Source: an uncultured Odoribacter sp. (GTDB taxonomy: Bacteria > Bacteroidota > Bacteroidia > Bacteroidales > Marinifilaceae). Taken from it: 64,000 nt of DNA. Made by a program: the position numbers and the translations under genes. Under the pieces are notes generated by a model, which saw nothing but the letters and a program-made list of their open reading frames with translations, ran no database searches and had not been told where the DNA came from. This document shows positions 49,616-59,384 of this stretch, in pieces (the stretch's first letter is position 1; each line of letters starts with the position of its first letter). Location: assembly GCA_910589025.1 (NCBI GenBank), contig CAJURM010000006.1, positions 1 to 64,000 of the forward strand, written 5' to 3'.

Positions 49616-52581
49616 TATGCCTCTTTTTTTAATCGTTTGACCTCGACCGATAATTGTCTGACAGCTGCAATCAGTATGGGAATAAATTTTTCATACTGTA
49701 TTCCTAAATATTCGCTATTATAGATATTTCCAACTGCATCCGGAAGGACATTTTTCACCTCCTGGGCAATTAGTCCACGACCATGATGCCGATTATCTCC
49801 AGAAAGTTTACGAGCTTCACTGGTCCAATCAAATTCTACCGGACGCAATTTATCAATACAAGCCAAACCATCAAGTGGATATATGTTAGTTTTTAAGCGG
49901 ATATCCGAAGCTGAATAAGCTGTAATTTCTCCTGTCGCAAGAAAATTCCCGGCACTGGAAAATTCAAACTTCCTTGATCCTCCAAAAGCCCAATACATCA
50001 ACGTCCCGGTATTTAGAAGTTCCAAGGAGAATAAGCGGTTTGCACCTGTAACACTGATAGATTGACCTGATCGATAAGCTACAATAAGAGGCGTCTGAGA
50101 CGAATTATTGACAATAGCCACATTCAGTGCTCCATGACCATTAAACCAACTGTTACCACTATAACCTTGACGGATAAAGCCAGTTTCTGTCAAAATTGTT
50201 CCACTTGCCGTAATAGTAGTTACACCACTTAATGCACCCGACACATTTCCTGAACCGTCAAAACTTTGTCCCCAAAGTGTACGGGCATAACGAAGCTTAT
50301 TTGCCTGGTTTATAATGTCAGTAGACCCTGACCATTGCCAATTATCGTTGAGTGCAGAATCTCTGACCGGAGCTGAATATGAATAAGACCCACTTGACCA
50401 ATTATAACCTGAACTGTGTAATGTTGGTGTGGCACCAGTCGAAACGTGAAAATAATAATAACCGCCACCCCGGACATAAATAATTTCAAAGCTACCCTGG
50501 GTATTTTGTGTTACTCCTCCAACCGGATTACCAGGAGCAAAATTATAGTCATTGCAAAGAATCCGTCGATTAACATGAGTCGTTCTCCATCCTGAACCGT
50601 TAACAACTTCAATAAAACGACAACTGAAACCTGAGTTATGCGTAGCCCAGGATGGTTTATTCCCGTTCAATGCAACAATTACCCGGATTTCTGTTTGTTT
50701 GTGTAGGTCTCCGACATAAATCGAAACAGGATACCATTTATTCTGATCTAAACCGGTAGCATCTATACCCACTTCACCATAAAGGACTATATTGGTCAAT
50801 TCATCAACATACGCCAAACGCCTGTTATAACTCGTTCCCCCATAAACATCGCCAGCAACGTAAACAGGTTTATTAAACCAATGCTTGGGGGCAGATGTTG
50901 AAAAGTGACAATAATCAGAGTTACCACTTCCAATCTGAACTTTCTGTGAATTCGATATACTTTGCAAATACCCATTCGCGATTACGGTTGTTGCAGTTAA
51001 ACTTCCGGTAAGAGTCCCCCCGGTCAACGGTAAATAAGGATGCGTATGCTCTGAGGGCGTAAAGGTTGAAGGCTTACCGGTAATCGTTTCCCAAGAAGAA
51101 GCCTTGCCATCAATCAAGCTTTTCAAATAACGTCCCATATTGGCAGTAAGAGCAGCATCCGTTCGGGTAGACGTCAGATCGTCAACCAAATCAACACCTC
51201 CACCACCAGAACCACTATTACCCCCGAAAGCACATACATCCAAATCCCCGACAAAGTTCATTTTGCAATGCAGCTCCCCATCCTTTTCATAAAAATAAGT
51301 ATCGAGATTTATTGTCCCTAAATTCAACTGCACTACCCCATCCCGGACAATAAAATGCTCCGGATTGAATGCCGCAATTCCTTTTATATCATAACTTGCA
51401 TCATTCAGCTCGTATATAGATTTTATTGCAGAAACAGGCAAATGATGCCATATGCCTGTATAAGGATGTTGAACAGGTAATAAAAGTTCGTCTGTATATT
51501 TCGCAACAGGATACTCGCTAAGCCTGGGTGTCAAAAAAAAAAGCTGATCACCATTGGCCACTTCTAATAGTTCCGGAAGAGAATCCCTATTGCGGGAAAT
51601 CTTTTGAAAACGGTTCTGGTCGCAATAGTAAAATTCAAAATCAAAACTATTAAGGTCATCAGGTGTAAATTCATTTTCCTGATCTTCCATGTAGATTCTC
51701 CGGAGGGTTTCTGCAAGGTGGTACCGCTGACGGGAAAGGAAAAAATCCCGAAGCCATGCTCCTTCTGAACTATTGTGCAGATAACCTGTATGCTGAGTGT
51801 AGCATAGTGAAAAATCTATATCAATATCATATACGGATTCATATTGTTTTACCAAATTACCGGTCGTATTGATTTTTTCTGTGAGTACGCCGGAACAAAG
51901 TAAGGTATCGATCCCTCCCAGGCTATTCTCAAAAACATAGATCTGGGCGTTGTCCGGTTCTGCAATAGGAACATAACGTTGTATATAGGTATAACGTTCC
52001 GGAGAATTCCGGTCTTCAATCCAAACATCGTAATAATCCGGACGATTAGGAAATTTCTGACTTATTAAATCAAAACAAAGATTCATCGTTACTAATCCAG
52101 AAGGCAGTTCTATCCAAAGACAATCTCTTTCATCAAAACCCTCTCCATAGGCACGTATCATTACTCCTGCATCACCCTCACAGTAATACGTCAGGAATTC
52201 CGGTTGACGGGGAAGAACCCGTTTTTCCTGCGGTTGCCAAGTAAGAAAATTCTGCTTCAAAAAAGTACGCATATCATCCACCCCAAAAACACCTCCGGCA
52301 ATAGCAGTAAAAGTATAAGTTGAATCATTTATCCGGGCTGTAAAGGTTTTTACTGCATCAGACTGGACAAATAAAAATTCAGAAAAAGGAGGAACGGAAA
52401 CAGTCAGGCATTTTTCAACCACCTCTTTCATCCGGATATTTACATGGCCATATTCCGGTGTATAAATTTCATCAACAATAGTTTTCCCATCAACATTTAA
52501 TTGAAAATGACAATCCTTACTCGCTGCGAATTCAAAATCTTTCAGATTACCGGCAAAACCAATTTTATCGGGTTGTTTCAT
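49615..52581 (-). CDS. Phage tail spike with S74 (intramolecular chaperone) domain
   Basis: The 988-residue protein has a long N-terminal tail-associated part (to ~residue 440), a collagen-like/LTSTRTDAALTANMGRYLKSLIDGKASS linker, and a beta-structured fibre region with ETGFIRQGYSG. The C-terminal ~110 residues are a peptidase S74 domain (ASDIRLKTNIYPLDGLACIDKLRPVEFDW, GRGLIAQEVKNVLPDAVG), which trimerises the spike and then cleaves itself off. The LTSTRTDAALTANMGRYL stretch is common in tail spikes. It determines host-surface recognition. Confidence 0.88.
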   Translation of the reverse strand: MKQPDKIGFAGNLKDFEFAASKDCHFQLNVDGKTIVDEIYTPEYGHVNIRMKEVVEKCLTVSVPPFSEFLFVQSDAVKTFTARINDSTYTFTAIAGGVFGVDDMRTFLKQNFLTWQPQEKRVLPRQPEFLTYYCEGDAGVMIRAYGEGFDERDCLWIELPSGLVTMNLCFDLISQKFPNRPDYYDVWIEDRNSPERYTYIQRYVPIAEPDNAQIYVFENSLGGIDTLLCSGVLTEKINTTGNLVKQYESVYDIDIDFSLCYTQHTGYLHNSSEGAWLRDFFLSRQRYHLAETLRRIYMEDQENEFTPDDLNSFDFEFYYCDQNRFQKISRNRDSLPELLEVANGDQLFFLTPRLSEYPVAKYTDELLLPVQHPYTGIWHHLPVSAIKSIYELNDASYDIKGIAAFNPEHFIVRDGVVQLNLGTINLDTYFYEKDGELHCKMNFVGDLDVCAFGGNSGSGGGGVDLVDDLTSTRTDAALTANMGRYLKSLIDGKASSWETITGKPSTFTPSEHTHPYLPLTGGTLTGSLTATTVIANGYLQSISNSQKVQIGSGNSDYCHFSTSAPKHWFNKPVYVAGDVYGGTSYNRRLAYVDELTNIVLYGEVGIDATGLDQNKWYPVSIYVGDLHKQTEIRVIVALNGNKPSWATHNSGFSCRFIEVVNGSGWRTTHVNRRILCNDYNFAPGNPVGGVTQNTQGSFEIIYVRGGGYYYFHVSTGATPTLHSSGYNWSSGSYSYSAPVRDSALNDNWQWSGSTDIINQANKLRYARTLWGQSFDGSGNVSGALSGVTTITASGTILTETGFIRQGYSGNSWFNGHGALNVAIVNNSSQTPLIVAYRSGQSISVTGANRLFSLELLNTGTLMYWAFGGSRKFEFSSAGNFLATGEITAYSASDIRLKTNIYPLDGLACIDKLRPVEFDWTSEARKLSGDNRHHGRGLIAQEVKNVLPDAVGNIYNSEYLGIQYEKFIPILIAAVRQLSVEVKRLKKEA

Positions 52582-52635
52582 CGTTATTCGTTTTAGACAA
52601 ATGAACTACCTTTTTTCAACACAAGAAAGGACAGA

Positions 52636-54123
52636 TCAAACAGGAATTGCCGTAATTTTATGGGAAACTATCCGGTCTCCACAAAATTCGATTTCCTGTT
52701 CCCGGACAATAAAACGCTGATTACGACAAACAACACTACAAACAAACATGTTTTGCAGGTTATTCAGCAATCGTATATCACGATTCAATTCCATTTCAAC
52801 AGACAAAGAAGTATCTATCCCGCATAAAGCCCGGTGAAATACGTTATATAATCCCTTTTCTCCTGTCCATAACAAATTGAAGCCAACGCCGACCAGTGAC
52901 GCTTCCGGTACAACGTATTGGGCAATGGGAATTGTAATCGTATCGGCATATTCTATCCGGTTCGCAAGCCCATTATATACAGCCAAGCGAAATTCTGTAT
53001 CATCGGCCTGGCTGGCGGTTGATAATAAAGTATATCTTACACTGAGAAATACTGATTCTCCCAAACTATCTATTTCTCCGGAAAAAAACTGTTCCAGTTT
53101 GTTTTCCGTTCCCATGATGGTAGAGATGCATTCTACGGTGGTTAAATTCTCACTGTTTTCATCTCCGGTAATGTAAACCAGGTCTGCCGCATAGGCATCT
53201 ATAAGTTTATCCGTAACACTTTTATCTGTAAATTTATAAACTTTGTTTTCCGATTCGGAATCTATCGTCTTTTGAAAATTATCAAAGATTTCAAGAGGAA
53301 GAGCATTATCTGTACGAAGGTTTACAGAAGAACGTATGATGACGGTCCGGCCAGCTTCGTTGATGAAAAAAACAAGTCCAAATTTCCTTCGGCATTCTTC
53401 CAAAAATTCCTGTATGGTTATGTGCGGAAGGACTTCATTATAATGGAATGTGGAAGGCTCATTAAAAGTATGACGGTGAATGATAAGAATGTTTTCAAAA
53501 TAACCCATTTCGTCCATCACGTTATAGGATATCGTATAACCGGAATTGGTAAAGATCCGTTCTATAAGCTCTTTTAAACGCATAAACGGACAAATATTAT
53601 TTTTTATTCCGTTTTGAGTCACCTGCAACCGGGAATAAACCATTTGCCAGCGATTGTACCATTCCGGAATATAACCTTCGACATCAAAAGATGGATCATA
53701 CAACTGTATACATACATAAGGTTTATAGTTCCTTAAGGATGAATTAAAAGCATCATAACTCCAGGTTTCGCTTCCTAAATCATATTCATCTAAATATTTT
53801 TTCCCGAATTTCCCCCAAAATGAACGGTTATTCGTAGCTATATATAATTCTATCTCCGAATCTGAAATATCGGTTATAATAACCTCCCCACTTAAAATCT
53901 GATAGGGACCGAACATTACCATGCCCGAATATTGACGAATGAAATCATTGTTATTAATCAGATCCGGGAAGCCGAAGATATGCCGGTTCTCTGAGACCGG
54001 CAAGGTAAAAGGATAGGTCGAGTCTTCCTCCGAATCCGTCAGCAATGAATTTTTTAATTGCACGCTTAATGACGTATCAGGAGAAAGAACTGCACGTTTG
54101 CCCTCTATGATCAATTGTAACAT
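52636..54123 (-). CDS. Phage tail baseplate/hub-like protein
   Basis: The 495-residue protein lies between the tape measure (1 bp away) and the tail spike, the usual location of distal tail or hub proteins. It has beta-rich modules (LQLIIEGKRAVLSPDTSLSVQLKNSLLTDSEEDSTYPFTLPVSENRHIFGFP) and a middle with helices (MRLKELIERIFTNSGYTISYNV, TIQEFLEECRRKFGLVFFINEAGRTVIIRSSV). A specific family was not recognised. Confidence 0.7.
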   Translation of the reverse strand: MLQLIIEGKRAVLSPDTSLSVQLKNSLLTDSEEDSTYPFTLPVSENRHIFGFPDLINNNDFIRQYSGMVMFGPYQILSGEVIITDISDSEIELYIATNNRSFWGKFGKKYLDEYDLGSETWSYDAFNSSLRNYKPYVCIQLYDPSFDVEGYIPEWYNRWQMVYSRLQVTQNGIKNNICPFMRLKELIERIFTNSGYTISYNVMDEMGYFENILIIHRHTFNEPSTFHYNEVLPHITIQEFLEECRRKFGLVFFINEAGRTVIIRSSVNLRTDNALPLEIFDNFQKTIDSESENKVYKFTDKSVTDKLIDAYAADLVYITGDENSENLTTVECISTIMGTENKLEQFFSGEIDSLGESVFLSVRYTLLSTASQADDTEFRLAVYNGLANRIEYADTITIPIAQYVVPEASLVGVGFNLLWTGEKGLYNVFHRALCGIDTSLSVEMELNRDIRLLNNLQNMFVCSVVCRNQRFIVREQEIEFCGDRIVSHKITAIPV

Positions 54124-54124
54124 A

Positions 54125-57100
54125 TCAGTATGTGGTATTTTGTTCGTATTTCTGTGCCTTCTTCAAAGCCTTCATCAGACCGTTCCGACCATACATCGAA
54201 ATCACTACATTCATGTCTTTCAAACTTTCCATCATTTCGATGTTCTTCCGGAGAAGAAGTTTCATTTCGGAGTCGGGGAAAGAGGTGGCAGCATCAGTCT
54301 CCAACAAGCTTGCCGCAGATTCTATCGAACCACCTGAAACACGTCCGGGCAGGGAGTGCGGCATATATTGCATAAGATCCAACCGGGCAACACTACCGCT
54401 TTGTTGGGCTGCATTGATGACATCAAGAACCGGTTTTATCGTCGGATTGGAAACAGCTTCATCGTTCACCACAAATTCCCGCCCGGATTCTCCGGTGATT
54501 ACCGTTGGCTGGTCAACCCACCCGCGCCGTTCCGGTTCGTTCTTTGCTTTAAACAGGCGGCCGTCCTGACTACGAACAACGTCTATATATCCTCCAGATT
54601 CAGCACCGGGGAGAGGTTGCGCGGCAATGGTGGCAACCTGTGCGGCACCCATGGCCCCGACAAGAGCCGCAATAACCAAATTCAAAGGCCAGGTTAATTT
54701 TAATGCACTGGTAATACCTACTGCCGTATTTATCAACGCTTCAGTTATTGACATCGCCTTTTGACGTTTTGCTTGTTTGTTTTCAATCTCAGCTTTTTTG
54801 GCATCCAATTCGGCGTCTAATTGTGATACCCGGGCGTTATATTGTTCCTGACTGATTTTCCCGGCATCCAGTTGTTTATCCAGGGCTGCTTTCTTGGCTT
54901 TGGTGTTCTTTTCATATTGTTGCAACTGCTTCTTTTCTTTGGCTGCCATGAGGTCGTTCGCCGCACCCCAGGCATTCATCAAAGCATTGGCTGCAGCCTG
55001 CATTTCTTCGATACCGAATTTTCCCTGCTCTAAGTTCGTAAAGAATGTATCCCACATTTCGGGAGTCATTCCCAGAACATCTGTTTCCGATTTGGGAAGG
55101 GATGCGGACTGCTCCGTCTCCGTCGTTCCACCCTCTTCTTTTTCTGCCGCTGCTGCATTCAGTTTGGAAAGAAGTTCCCGGGCTTTCAACACCTCAGCCT
55201 CTAATTTCGCTTTTTCTTCCGGAGTGAAAATATTGTCAGTAAGGTTGATACCGTCTATCTTTGTTGTACTCAGAATATCCTGCATCGTAGCTATCAGTTC
55301 CTGGGTATAACGGATAGTCAATTCACGTTCTTCCTGCTGGTGCTTTTCCTGTAAGTCCTTGCGTTTTTCGGCAGTAAGCGACTCATCGGCCAATTCGTTG
55401 TTTTGCTGAATATGTAATTCGGTTAGTTCACGTTTGTAGCCGGCTTTTTTTGCATCCAATTCTTTTTTTATAGACTGACTGAACTGTTGTTGTTTTTGCT
55501 TTTCGGCATTTGAGGTAATCTGTAAAATTTTAGCCTGGTGTTCTTTTTCCAGAGCTTTTAAAATTTCAGCGTCTTCACTATTCAGAGCAATCTGTTTTTT
55601 GCCGAATAATCCGGCTTTTTTCAAGCGTTCTTCATAATGTTTGTCTTCCTGCTCCAAAGCTGATTTTGCTTGAAAAAGAATTTCTTCCCGGTACTTTTGT
55701 TGATTTTCCAACTCTTTTTCACGAAGTTTCTTTGCAGCTTCTAAAGCAGCCTTTTGTTCGTCAGTTAAGGGAGTAACGCCTGTCGTACCGGTTTTGGGAG
55801 CAGGATTTTCCCCTTTTACTGATTTTTTCTCATTTTTACCAAATAACTCTTCAATCTCTTTTTGGGCAGCTTTATACGCCTGGGTAGCTTCTTTATATTT
55901 CATTACTTCTTTTTCTATGCCGGCATTCAGCATAATGGAAGAAGCCCTTTTAGACATTTTGCCTTCTTGGTTCAGCTGGGATTTCAGATATTGAAAATAT
56001 TCGGCCGCTTTTTTCTGGTCGCCATCCCATGTATCGTAAATTTCCTCCCGGATTTTTTTCAATTGTTCATTCTGGCTATCCACCAATGTTTTGGCGGCAT
56101 CATCGTAAGCTTTATTTTTTGCTTTAGCCTTCATGGTTTCCTTTATTGCATCAGAAAGCGATTTGTAAGCCGTTTCCACATCGGATAATTTTGTGATTTC
56201 AATTCCTAAATCAGAAAGGTATTGACCGTATTTGTCCGTGATGGCTTTGCGGGCGTCATTCCAATCCTTCGTTCCTTCCCTGGCTCCCTTCAGTGTTCCG
56301 AAAAGCCGGTCCAAAGTGATTTGTTCCAACGCTGCTGACTTCTCAAATTCCTTATTTGTGTCTCTCACCTGCTTGATGGCCTTATCAACTGCAGACATAT
56401 GGGTTACCATCTTATAGATTCCATACCCAACAGCCGTTACCGCTGTCAATATTAATCCCAATGGATTAGTCAGTAAAGCCTTGAAAAAAGCCTTTGTCGC
56501 AAGGGTTGCCGATTTAATTCCATTGGCAAGCAAAAGCTTGGCTGCCGTGAGGGTTTTCACCGACCCTGCTTCTGCCAGATTCAACGAAATAGCCTTGCTT
56601 ATCAGTTTGCTGGAAAGAGAATGCAAGGAAAGTTTGTATTTCATCACAACGGTTTGGGCAGTAATGGCTGCCGTCACCCAAGCGATAACCGTGCCATACT
56701 TGGTGAAAAAACCAATAGCAGATATCAACACTTTCACAAGGGATGCCGTTCCGGAAGTGAAAGCACCAACCAATGGAGTCAACTTTTCTCCCAACTCGAT
56801 ACGCAGCTGTTCCAGACGGTTCTGCTGCTGTTTCAGACGGGCATCATTCGTGTCGGTGTTCGTTGCCGCTTGCTCGATGGCTTTGTTGGTTCCGGTAACC
56901 GCCTCTTGATAGCGGTTGACTTCCTCCCGGCTATCTACCAGCACTTCCACCATCTTGGCATGTTCCTTGCCGAAAATACCAGCTGCCAGTTCGCCTTTGG
57001 CAAACCGTCCGGCCAGTTCATCCAACGCGGCATTCACGTCAAAGACACCGTCCCGGTAACCGATTTGTTTGGCTTTCATCTCCATCAGCACCTTATCAAT

Positions 57101-58132
57101 GGAATTACCGGCAACCGCTGCTTCACTGAATTTTGGGGCCGCAGTCTCAATCAGAGCCACCAATTGCTCGAATTCCAGCCCCATCAGATTTGCCGTGGTA
57201 CCGGATTTCTCGATAGCCTGGGAAAGGTAATTGATATCACCTGCTCCGGCTTGGGAACCTGCCGCCAACACATTGATAAAACGGCGGGCTTGATCGGACG
57301 ACGCATTAAACTGGTTCAATGAATTGGTCAGGGCTTTTGATGCCGGTTGCAATTCCATTTCTGCCGCTTCGGACAGAATGATAGCCTCCTGTGTCACCTG
57401 GTTAAGGGCCTCCTTATTTTTAAGCAACTCGGGACGCTGGGAACCTATCATTTTATAGGCATCTACAATTTCTGTGGCACTTTGCTGAATGATGATACCA
57501 CCATCAAGAGTGGAAGTCGACAACTTCTTGGCCTGGTCAGAAAGGTAATTCAGGTCATCCCCGGTTAATCCGGTAAGGGAAGAAAGTCCTTTTACACCCT
57601 TTTCAAAAGCATTGAAAGAATAAAGGCTTTCGCGTAAAAAGTTCTTTACACTATTAAAAGCCCTTTGAACCACACCCAACGATACTATCCAGTCAGCAAC
57701 CGATAATCGCTGTTTGCGGATAGCGCCGTCCGTTGCTCCCATTTCCTGTCGGAGTTTCTTTTGTTCGGCAATAAGAGTACGTTTCACTCCGGTCAGCTTA
57801 TTCCACTCCTCCGAGTTACGCTTTATATTTTTACTGTTCAACCGGGCATCTACCGAGGCTATCGACTGCCGGAGCTCCGACATTGTGGCACCGGAAAGGT
57901 TGTCCAGGACAGCTTTCACATCCACCGTCTCTTTCCGGAGCTGTTTCATCCGGGTGTCCAATTTGCTGAGTTCCCACTCCGTTTCGGCAACCTTTCCGGC
58001 ATCGTTCGCCTGGTAGGCTTTTGCCAACTCGATACGGAGAGCAGCGGCATTTTGGGAGAGCTCTTTCAACTGATCGGAAGCCTGCCGGCCATCCAAAAGA
58101 ACTTCTATTCGAGTTTGTTCGGTTCCTGCCAT
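54125..58132 (-). CDS. Phage tail tape measure protein
   Basis: The 1,335-residue protein has an N-terminal coiled coil (RIELAKAYQANDAGKVAETEWELSKLDTRMKQLRKETVDVKAVL), a PhageMin_Tail core with hydrophobic helices (VLISAIGFFTKYGTVIAWVTAAIT, GLILTAVTAVGYGIYKMV), long charged coiled coils (~650-1000) and a C-terminal GGYIDVVRSQDGRLF/TVITGESGREFVVNDE segment seen in many tape measures. It sets tail length and is injected with DNA. At this length the tail would be of the order of 200 nm. It is separated from the upstream genes by a terminator. Confidence 0.92.
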   Translation of the reverse strand: MAGTEQTRIEVLLDGRQASDQLKELSQNAAALRIELAKAYQANDAGKVAETEWELSKLDTRMKQLRKETVDVKAVLDNLSGATMSELRQSIASVDARLNSKNIKRNSEEWNKLTGVKRTLIAEQKKLRQEMGATDGAIRKQRLSVADWIVSLGVVQRAFNSVKNFLRESLYSFNAFEKGVKGLSSLTGLTGDDLNYLSDQAKKLSTSTLDGGIIIQQSATEIVDAYKMIGSQRPELLKNKEALNQVTQEAIILSEAAEMELQPASKALTNSLNQFNASSDQARRFINVLAAGSQAGAGDINYLSQAIEKSGTTANLMGLEFEQLVALIETAAPKFSEAAVAGNSIDKVLMEMKAKQIGYRDGVFDVNAALDELAGRFAKGELAAGIFGKEHAKMVEVLVDSREEVNRYQEAVTGTNKAIEQAATNTDTNDARLKQQQNRLEQLRIELGEKLTPLVGAFTSGTASLVKVLISAIGFFTKYGTVIAWVTAAITAQTVVMKYKLSLHSLSSKLISKAISLNLAEAGSVKTLTAAKLLLANGIKSATLATKAFFKALLTNPLGLILTAVTAVGYGIYKMVTHMSAVDKAIKQVRDTNKEFEKSAALEQITLDRLFGTLKGAREGTKDWNDARKAITDKYGQYLSDLGIEITKLSDVETAYKSLSDAIKETMKAKAKNKAYDDAAKTLVDSQNEQLKKIREEIYDTWDGDQKKAAEYFQYLKSQLNQEGKMSKRASSIMLNAGIEKEVMKYKEATQAYKAAQKEIEELFGKNEKKSVKGENPAPKTGTTGVTPLTDEQKAALEAAKKLREKELENQQKYREEILFQAKSALEQEDKHYEERLKKAGLFGKKQIALNSEDAEILKALEKEHQAKILQITSNAEKQKQQQFSQSIKKELDAKKAGYKRELTELHIQQNNELADESLTAEKRKDLQEKHQQEERELTIRYTQELIATMQDILSTTKIDGINLTDNIFTPEEKAKLEAEVLKARELLSKLNAAAAEKEEGGTTETEQSASLPKSETDVLGMTPEMWDTFFTNLEQGKFGIEEMQAAANALMNAWGAANDLMAAKEKKQLQQYEKNTKAKKAALDKQLDAGKISQEQYNARVSQLDAELDAKKAEIENKQAKRQKAMSITEALINTAVGITSALKLTWPLNLVIAALVGAMGAAQVATIAAQPLPGAESGGYIDVVRSQDGRLFKAKNEPERRGWVDQPTVITGESGREFVVNDEAVSNPTIKPVLDVINAAQQSGSVARLDLMQYMPHSLPGRVSGGSIESAASLLETDAATSFPDSEMKLLLRKNIEMMESLKDMNVVISMYGRNGLMKALKKAQKYEQNTTY

Positions 58133-58183
58133 CGTTTATTTTTCCGACAAGTTACGCCGCCAAAGCTGGAGGGGAAAGGACAT

Positions 58184-58212
58184 AAAAAGAGCCTGCCCAA
58201 ACGGACAGACTC
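58184..58212 (-). terminator. Terminator between the chaperone-position genes and the tape measure
   Basis: On the minus strand GAGTCTGTCC pairs with GGGCAGGCTC (10 bp, two wobbles, 4-nt loop; 58189-58212) followed by five T residues (58188-58184). It is upstream of the tape measure start, so it separates two expression units. Confidence 0.8.
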
Positions 58213-58236
58213 CCAACGCTTCCCAACGTTTTCTTT

Positions 58237-58518
58237 TTAATTTAATCTTTCAACTTTCAACGATGATTTGCTCGCCTCCATCCCCTCCAATACATAATTG
58301 AAATATTCTTCCCGTGCCTGGCGGCATTTAGCCATGGTTTCGCTGTATTCCCGTCCTACACATATCATTTCCTTCATGGCTTCATCATAACATTCGTTCT
58401 TCTGCTCATATAGCTGGGCAATCTGATCGCATTTTTTCGACCAGAATTCATAATTGCGTTTTAGCCGTTCTCTTTGTGTGAGATCATGATTTTTAAAAAC
58501 AGTCATTTTAGCATTCAT
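58237..58518 (-). CDS. Small helical phage protein, possible tail assembly chaperone part
   Basis: The start is placed at MNAKMTVFKNHDLTQ (58518), preceded by a GGAAAGGGGG stretch that could be a ribosome-binding site; the frame remains open further up to 58647 inside the preceding gene. The 93-residue protein is helical and cysteine-containing (FWSKKCDQIAQLYEQKNECYDEAMKEMICVGREY). It is directly upstream of the tape measure and out of frame with the preceding gene, which is the layout of the G/GT tail chaperones. Its last residues (LKVERLN) are encoded in a GTTGAAAGTTGAAAG word repeat. Confidence 0.65.
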   Translation of the reverse strand: MNAKMTVFKNHDLTQRERLKRNYEFWSKKCDQIAQLYEQKNECYDEAMKEMICVGREYSETMAKCRQAREEYFNYVLEGMEASKSSLKVERLN

Positions 58519-58840
58519 TTTCAGCCCCCTTTCCTGTAACGAACTTTGATGTCCGGTCAGCGTGTATCTCTTCCAGGATAATATATGCCGACATGATATT
58601 CTCCATTGCATCCCGCAAGTTAATCTCGAACTCGGAGATTTCATCATTGAAACGATCTGTCGAAGGCTTCAATTGCTTATCAGTAAACGAATAGGCTTGC
58701 AACATAACCCGGTTTTTCAGTTCACAGATTTCAGTAATAATCCCGGGGATTAGCTTCTGAAATTCAGTGGTTGATTCCGGTAAACGGATTTCGGTGATTT
58801 GTTCCGCCACCGTAGATGCGGATGTGACTTTTTGATTCAT
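58508..58840 (-). CDS. Small helical phage protein upstream of tape measure, possible tail assembly chaperone
   Basis: The 110-residue protein is helical (TTEFQKLIPGIITEICELKNRVMLQAYS, FNDEISEFEINLRDAMENIMSAYIILEEIH). It ends at 58508, overlapping the next gene's start, in a position typical for tail assembly chaperones. A run of five G (58525-58529, coding strand) near its end is a possible site for a shift of +1 or -2 into the second frame. No family was recognised, so the chaperone role is an inference from gene order. Confidence 0.65.
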   Translation of the reverse strand: MNQKVTSASTVAEQITEIRLPESTTEFQKLIPGIITEICELKNRVMLQAYSFTDKQLKPSTDRFNDEISEFEINLRDAMENIMSAYIILEEIHADRTSKFVTGKGAENEC

Positions 58841-58842
58841 AA

Positions 58843-59047
58843 TTCGTGTATTTTAGCATTTTTAGGCACAAAAAACGGCGCGCCTTTCCCGTTGCTAATC
58901 CTACACGAAGGGTTCCCGAGCAATTAAGACATCGGGCGGGGGTACACGCCGTATGCGTTTATCATGTGTTGAGTGATAGACATAAAAAATCCGCTACTCG
59001 GATTCGAGGGGCGGTCTATCTCCGACCTTCGTGTATTGATTAGCATT
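58843..59047. repeat. Direct repeats flanking the structured segment
   Basis: TTCGTGTATT-TTAGCATT occurs at 58843-58860 and, with two extra bases (GA) in the middle, at 59028-59047. A third, inverted copy (GCTAATC-C-TACACGAA) is at 58894-58909. The segment between the direct copies is non-coding. Confidence 0.8.
58894..59044. ncRNA. Structured non-coding segment (candidate RNA, direction uncertain)
   Basis: The ~150-bp segment can close with a long terminal stem: GCTAATC (58894-58900) with GATTAGC (59038-59044) and TACACGAAGG (58902-58911) with CCTTCGTGTA (59026-59035). Inside are CCCGA/TCGGG (58915-58919, 58932-58936), ACGC/GCGT (58946-58949, 58955-58958), and GATAGAC/GTCTATC (58975-58981, 59014-59020) enclosing CCG/CGG and CTCG/CGAG stems. 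On the minus strand the last arm is followed by a T-run (terminator-like at ~58985-59013). No reading frame of note occupies it. It resembles no RNA family I recognise. Confidence 0.5.
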
Positions 59048-59091
59048 GCAATATTACGGAAAGTTTTTGAAATGGCAAAATTCAGGGGAAA

Positions 59092-59117
59092 GAAAAAGCC
59101 CCGGCGAAAACCAGGGC
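59092..59117 (-). terminator. Terminator of the DUF4160/DUF2442 unit
   Basis: On the minus strand GCCCTGG (59117-59111) and CCGGGGC (59104-59098) form a 7-bp stem with a TTTTCG loop and one wobble pair, followed by five T. It starts 43 bp after the stop of the 70-residue membrane gene. Confidence 0.8.
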
Positions 59118-59160
59118 ATGTCGAATAAAAAGTATCTGATTTACGTTATTTATTCCATTT

Positions 59161-59373
59161 TTATCCAAGAAAAAAAGCCCAGCCAGCAGCTAATGTAATA
59201 GCAAGTGCCCAACGCCAGTCCCAGATGAACAGCATAATCAGAAGTACAATCGGAACTACCCACCAGCCCAGCCAGGCAATAGCTATACCCAGAAGGAGAA
59301 ATATTCCGCAGAGTATTCCACCGATAACCCAGTCATTCTGACTCTTTGATAATTCCCGAAAACCTGATTTCAT
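59161..59373 (-). CDS. Small two-helix membrane protein
   Basis: The 70-residue protein has a basic, polar start (SGFRELSKSQNDW) and three closely spaced hydrophobic segments (GILCGIFLLLGIAIAWLGWWVV, VLLIMLFIWDWRW, LAITLAAGWAFFL). No family was recognised. It is the third gene of the autonomous unit with DUF4160 and DUF2442, 11 bp after the latter, and precedes its terminator. Confidence 0.7.
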   Translation of the reverse strand: MKSGFRELSKSQNDWVIGGILCGIFLLLGIAIAWLGWWVVPIVLLIMLFIWDWRWALAITLAAGWAFFLG

Positions 59374-59384
59374 GCTATGCTGGT

